The notes under the pieces: generated by a model
Databases searched by the model: none
The model's input: only the letters and a program-made list of their open reading frames with translations
What the model was told of the DNA's origin: nothing
Shown: positions 7,154-7,257 of the stretch, piece by piece
How the letters are laid out: every line of letters starts with the position of its first letter
How positions within the stretch are numbered: position 1 is the first letter of the stretch
Source: an uncultured Bacteroidota bacterium
GTDB taxonomy: Bacteria; Bacteroidota; Bacteroidia; UKL13-3
Assembly (NCBI GenBank): GCA_903888395.1
Contig: CAISTO010000201.1
Coordinates: 1-7,257, forward strand
Length of the DNA stretch: 7,257 bases
Direction: 5' to 3'
Translations under genes and position numbers: made by a program

Positions 7154-7171
7154 AAAGTTCCGTAGGAACGA
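7154..7171 (+). repeat. REP-like hairpin copy 2 (AAAGTTCCGTAGGAACGA)
   Basis: Identical over 18 bp to 7053-7070, in the same orientation. The flanks differ (GG-AAAG here, TT-AAAG in copy 1), so the two copies share only the core palindrome plus AAA and GA edges. This points to a defined repeat unit, not a recent long duplication. Confidence 0.7.
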
Positions 7172-7182
7172 CCTTACGGTAG

Positions 7183-7201
7183 CCACCAGTGAAACTGGTG
7201 G
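7183..7201 (+). repeat. Hairpin CCACCAGT-GAA-ACTGGTGG
   Basis: This is the strongest stem in the window: 8 bp, CCACCAGT (7183-7190) pairing with ACTGGTGG (7194-7201) around a GAA loop. It lies 11 bases after copy 2 of the GTTCC unit. GAAAAATG follows, so no terminator-type T-run is present on the plus strand; the minus-strand exit is not T-rich either. Confidence 0.65.
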
Positions 7202-7238
7202 AAAAATGTATAAACAAACAAAAAGAAAACCCCAAAAT

Positions 7239-7257
7239 CTTTGCGAAAGCCAAAGGC
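7239..7257 (+). repeat. Overlapping CTTTGCGAAAG and GCCAAAGGC palindromes at window end
   Basis: CTTT-GCG-AAAG (7239-7249) overlaps GCC-AAA-GGC (7249-7257), and the window stops inside this element. CTTTGCG strings are, to my recollection, another recurrent theme of Bacteroidota intergenic repeats. Only a fragment is visible, so its extent and nature cannot be settled here. Confidence 0.3.

Larger units (their letters stand above)
6958..7257. other. Non-coding tail: mosaic of short palindromes
   Basis: These 300 bases after pnuC contain no open frame with recognisable protein features on either strand. They hold at least six inverted repeats: 6983-7004 (TCGTT/AACGA, 12-base loop), 7021-7042, 7053-7070, 7084-7101, 7154-7171 and 7183-7201. 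A duplicated TATGTCC (7124-7130 and 7142-7148) lies within a CCTTT/AAAGG pair (7118-7122 and 7149-7153). The composition looks unlike the neighbouring genes. Bacteroidota REP-like elements are the best explanation; the hairpins might also slow or end transcription of the upstream unit, but none is followed by a T-run on either strand. Confidence 0.6.

Noticed and set aside
7053..7171. Possible CRISPR array
   Set aside because: There are only two copies of an 18-bp fully palindromic unit, with 83 bases between them, that spacer contains another hairpin, and no cas genes are nearby.
7084..7201. Rho-independent terminators
   Set aside because: The stems are good, but none is followed by a T-run on the plus strand or, read the other way, on the minus strand, so intrinsic termination is not supported.

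Overview
The window looks like a piece of chromosome from a member of the Bacteroidota. The DNA is AT-rich, start codons lack Shine-Dalgarno sequences and are preceded by A/T-rich leaders, and the proteins read like Bacteroidota orthologues. The closing intergenic region carries short palindromes of a kind I associate with genomes of this phylum. No genus can be named from what is visible.

Layout. Positions 1-2060 are on the minus strand: an S1-domain RNA-binding protein of the CvfB/YitL family (2060 to 1230), then, after a 122-base gap, the first 369 codons of IMP dehydrogenase (guaB, 1107 to 1, cut by the window edge). A 106-base divergent intergenic region (2061-2166) separates these from four plus-strand genes: pdxJ (vitamin B6 ring synthesis), an AlkB-type integral-membrane di-iron hydroxylase, a secreted M1-family zinc aminopeptidase, and a PnuC-type vitamin/nucleoside transporter. 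The gaps between the four are 10 bases, 15 bases and a 13-base overlap. They therefore look like one transcription unit, although their functions do not form an obvious pathway. Loose links are cofactor supply (pdxJ, pnuC) and nutrient scavenging (peptidase, pnuC).

The last 300 bases (6958-7257) hold no recognisable gene. They contain a mosaic of short inverted repeats, including two identical 18-bp copies of a GTTCC-GTA-GGAAC hairpin, an AACGGGT/ACCCGTT hairpin and a CCACCAGT/ACTGGTGG hairpin. This resembles a REP-like, non-coding repeat cluster and is the least explained part of the window.

Apart from that repeat cluster, the content is ordinary housekeeping and accessory metabolism. I found no CRISPR array, transposase, phage gene, defence system, tRNA or rRNA. 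The items most worth a second look are the repeat mosaic, the AlkB-like enzyme embedded in a pdxJ unit without a visible rubredoxin partner, and the non-ATG starts of pdxJ (TTG) and pnuC (GTG).
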